Shown here: one piece after another, positions 62,217 through 64,000 of the stretch
Layout of the letters: the number at the start of each line of letters is the position of its first letter
Numbering within the stretch: position 1 is the stretch's first letter
Source of the DNA: Lachnospiraceae bacterium
GTDB lineage: Bacteria; Bacillota; Clostridia; Lachnospirales; Lachnospiraceae
Assembly (NCBI GenBank): GCA_902363555.1
Contig: CABJAM010000003.1
Location: forward strand, 620,001 to 684,000
Reading direction: 5' to 3'
DNA: 64,000 nucleotides
Program-made: the position numbers and the translations under genes
Notes under the pieces: model-generated
Database searches by the model: none
What the model saw: only the letters and a program-made list of their open reading frames with translations
Told to the model about the DNA's origin: nothing

Positions 62217-62298
62217 ATTCCGTGTTCCTTTCATATATAAAATGTCTGAGGGCAAAACGAGGTTAGTGTTTACTGGCCCTCCAGAACAGTATCAAACC

Positions 62299-62349
62299 GG
62301 ATAATAAAAAACTCCGCCCTTGATATTATCCTTTTTTTCAATTATAATA
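62299..62349 (+). promoter_or_regulatory. Promoter overlapped by a palindrome
   Basis: TTGATA (62320-62325), 18 bases, TATAAT (62344-62349) forms a strong promoter for the gene at 62402. GGATAATA (62299-62306) and TATTATCC (62324-62331) form an inverted repeat covering the -35, with seven T just after it. It may be an operator of the divergent MerR-type regulator or a terminator-like hairpin. Confidence 0.6.
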
Positions 62350-62401
62350 GAAATTACCATGAAGGGCAAGTAAATACGAATTTAACGGAGGCCAGGATGC
62401 C

Positions 62402-62698
62402 ATGACAGATCAAAAAATTACAAAAGAAAATTTGTGGAAAATAATCTCTGAACATCAGGGAACATGTTTTTATACAAAAAAGGGCCTGCCGTTTTCATAT
62501 ACCGTGAAGGGCGGGGAATTGTTCACCGACCGGAGAGAGCGGTCCATCACAAAAAGTACCTTTGAGGCAGCCTATGTAAAGCTTATGGCGGATCCCGAAA
62601 TCAAGGGGCCGAAAAAATTGAATGTTTACGGCGCGCCTTATGTGTGGGCGGTGCTCCAGGGGATTGGTGTCATGGATGAAAGGGAGATGCGCCTATGA
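62402..62698 (+). CDS. Uncharacterised small protein
   Basis: 98 residues. Lys-rich and soluble, with a probable helix-strand-helix pattern (ITKSTFEAAYVKLMAD, LNVYGAPYVWAVLQGIGVM). Similar short proteins of unknown function are common in Clostridia; I do not recognise a named domain. It overlaps the next gene by 4 bases (ATGA), so the two work together or are made together. It starts 53 bases after a good promoter. Confidence 0.7.
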   Translation: MTDQKITKENLWKIISEHQGTCFYTKKGLPFSYTVKGGELFTDRRERSITKSTFEAAYVKLMADPEIKGPKKLNVYGAPYVWAVLQGIGVMDEREMRL

Positions 62699-63711
62699 GA
62701 GAAGAAGCATCACTGGAAAGCTGGAGAGCGCTTTATGAAATCACGCAAACGCTGGGAAGGCTGGAGCCGTGGAATGATTTATGCGATTCACAGCTCGTGG
62801 CGATTTATTTAAAGGATGCCAGGGAGCCCGTATTTTGCAGTATCCTTGGCAATGCAAAAAGCTGCTATGGTATTTGCGTTTATGAGGGCTTTAGCGGGCT
62901 GGGCGACTATAGTATGATAGCGGGTGCCGATGATTTCGGGCTGCCCGTAGAATATGTTATGTTTGAACAAAGCTCACTGTGCTGCTATTGGGGCGACAGG
63001 GAGGAGACCAGTGCGCAGCATCGCCGGGTCATTAAGGATCTGGGGCTGAGCTTTCGAGGCAAAGGCAGGTGGATCTACTTTAATTCCTATAAGCCCCGCT
63101 ATTCGCCATATATTCCCGATGCGCGGGAAGTGAAGGTACTTACAGAAACCTTTAATCATCTGGCGGAGGTTGTCCGGGAAGTAAAGGATGGCCATCTGTG
63201 GGCGGACTTCAATCACGGGGAGCTTTTGTGGCGCAAATATGATCCGGAATCCGGAAAATATATCAACTGGGCACAGCCCCTGAAAGAGGATTGTCAGAAA
63301 ACCTATCCGCTTGTGGAGCTGCACGATGATATATTAAAGCGGAAGTTGAAAAATCGGCCATATAATGATGCGGAGATTATGATCGATTTCGTTTATCTCA
63401 ACACCTCGATCCGTGATAAGGCGCATGACCGGCCGACGAATCCGTTGATTTTTATTGCCTTTGACGTGCTGGAGGATCAGATCATAACGATGAACCTTAT
63501 GGATGTGGAGGACAGTGAGGTCGATATACTGATCAATTTCTTTGTCCTTTTTGTAGAGGATTACGGGAAGATGCAATTGATCAAAGCCAGAAATCCTTGG
63601 GTATTTGCCACCCTTGAAAAGCTGTGCGATTACTGTGATATAGCTTTGGAGGCCGATCCGCTGACGGAAATGGATCAGATTATTTATGAATTAAAAAACC
63701 GTATGTTTTAA
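62695..63711 (+). CDS. Uncharacterised protein
   Basis: 338 residues, acidic and soluble, rich in Trp, Tyr and Asp. No signal peptide or membrane segment. An N-terminal part (about 20-180; CYGICVYEGFSGLGDYSMIA, GRWIYFNSYKPRYSPY) is followed by a second part (about 210-330; MIDFVYLNTSIRDKAHDRPT, IIFIAFDVLEDQII-like strands). It resembles the two-part unknown-function proteins found in Clostridia, but I cannot name the family with certainty. Translationally coupled to the preceding small gene. Confidence 0.75.
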   Translation: MREEASLESWRALYEITQTLGRLEPWNDLCDSQLVAIYLKDAREPVFCSILGNAKSCYGICVYEGFSGLGDYSMIAGADDFGLPVEYVMFEQSSLCCYWGDREETSAQHRRVIKDLGLSFRGKGRWIYFNSYKPRYSPYIPDAREVKVLTETFNHLAEVVREVKDGHLWADFNHGELLWRKYDPESGKYINWAQPLKEDCQKTYPLVELHDDILKRKLKNRPYNDAEIMIDFVYLNTSIRDKAHDRPTNPLIFIAFDVLEDQIITMNLMDVEDSEVDILINFFVLFVEDYGKMQLIKARNPWVFATLEKLCDYCDIALEADPLTEMDQIIYELKNRMF

Positions 63712-63714
63712 AAC

Positions 63715-63743
63715 GTAACCAGATGGGCCGGCCGGTTACTTTT
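63715..63743 (+). terminator. Probable terminator
   Basis: GTAACC and GGTTAC flank a GC-rich centre and are followed by TTTT. It lies just after the stop of the 62695 gene. Confidence 0.55.
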
Positions 63744-63772
63744 AAGCAACGATGAAAATAAAAATAAGTGAG

Positions 63773-63802
63773 TCATAAAACCCCATACCCCTTGCATATA
63801 TT
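63773..63802 (+). promoter_or_regulatory. Putative sigma-E sporulation promoter
   Basis: TCATAAA (63773-63779), about 15 bases, CATATATT (63795-63802) resembles the sigma-E pattern (ATA at -35, CATACA-T at -10). spoIVA is a known member of the sigma-E regulon in Bacillus and Clostridia. Confidence 0.5.
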
Positions 63803-63831
63803 GTATAAGCATATATGGAAGGGGTATTTTA

Positions 63832-64000
63832 ATGGACCAATTTAATGTGTATAAAGATATACAGGCCCGCACCGGCGGGGAGATATACATAGGCGTCGTC
63901 GGCCCGGTCCGTACGGGAAAATCCACGTTCATCCGCAGGTTTATGGAACAGGTGATGATTCCCAATATGGAAGAAAAAGACAGGCAAATGGCCACAGATG
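63832..64000 (+). CDS. spoIVA: Stage IV sporulation protein A, N-terminal part
   Basis: The frame from ATG 63832 (GGAAGGGG upstream) runs off the right edge. MDQFNVYKDIQARTGGEIYI and GVVGPVRTGKSTFIRRFMEQ are the exact opening of SpoIVA, including the P-loop. This ATPase polymerises around the forespore to lay the base of the spore coat. It is the clearest evidence that the host forms endospores. Only 56 residues are visible. Confidence 0.97.
   Translation, partial: MDQFNVYKDIQARTGGEIYIGVVGPVRTGKSTFIRRFMEQVMIPNMEEKDRQMATD

Overview
The window looks like chromosomal DNA of an endospore-forming anaerobic Bacillota, most likely class Clostridia and probably Lachnospiraceae-like. The grounds are spoIVA at the right edge, strong AGGAGG ribosome sites, a class B sortase, a LoaP antiterminator and a Gram-positive BY-kinase capsule system. 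No mobile-element genes, tRNA or rRNA were seen.

Layout. 1-1,282: the end of a degenerate EAL protein, then an RpiR-type regulator on the minus strand. 1,283-2,444: a long non-coding stretch with odd strand composition. 2,445-46,495: one capsular/exopolysaccharide (CPS) locus. Its first part (2,445-11,205) is the assembly and control block: PHP phosphatase, Wzz-like chain-length protein, tyrosine kinase, an SGNH-like protein, LCP ligase, sortase B with its own SPQTG-tailed substrate, a membrane 4,6-dehydratase, and LoaP. The middle (11,497-34,339) is visibly AT-richer and holds the sugar-specific genes: an initiating sugar transferase, glycosyltransferases, LicD, a cytidylyltransferase/aldolase/HAD group, Wzy, Wzx, a complete UDP-GlcNAc3NAcA-type pathway and several broken genes. 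It ends in a capG fragment fused to a second, partial capE at about 34,331, which reads as a recombination join with the resident locus. Between that capE remnant and capF-capG sits a foreign-looking module (34,952-40,074) with its own promoter, a large broken zincin-like gene and an FRG-domain gene. capF, capG, a truncated UDP-glucose dehydrogenase and glmS close the locus.

46,817-55,003: a complete type III-B (Cmr) CRISPR effector operon, cmr1 to cmr6, with a Cas10 lacking an HD nuclease domain and a three-helix CorA-like membrane protein. This is the arrangement known to signal with SAM-AMP. No CRISPR array, cas1, cas2 or cas6 is in the window.

55,160-64,000: an MBL-fold hydrolase, a small zinc-ribbon protein, a metallophosphoesterase, the dTDP-rhamnose genes rfbA-rfbB-rfbD-rfbC (minus strand), a MerR-methyltransferase fusion, two uncharacterised genes and the start of spoIVA.

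How it works together. The early block makes, polymerises and attaches a repeating polysaccharide. The middle and late genes make unusual amino sugars (UDP-GlcNAc3NAcA, UDP-L-FucNAc, a 4-amino-6-deoxy sugar), with dTDP-rhamnose supplied by the rfb genes. LoaP probably lets polymerase read through hairpins in this very long operon. Many decayed genes show that the locus has been reshuffled recently.
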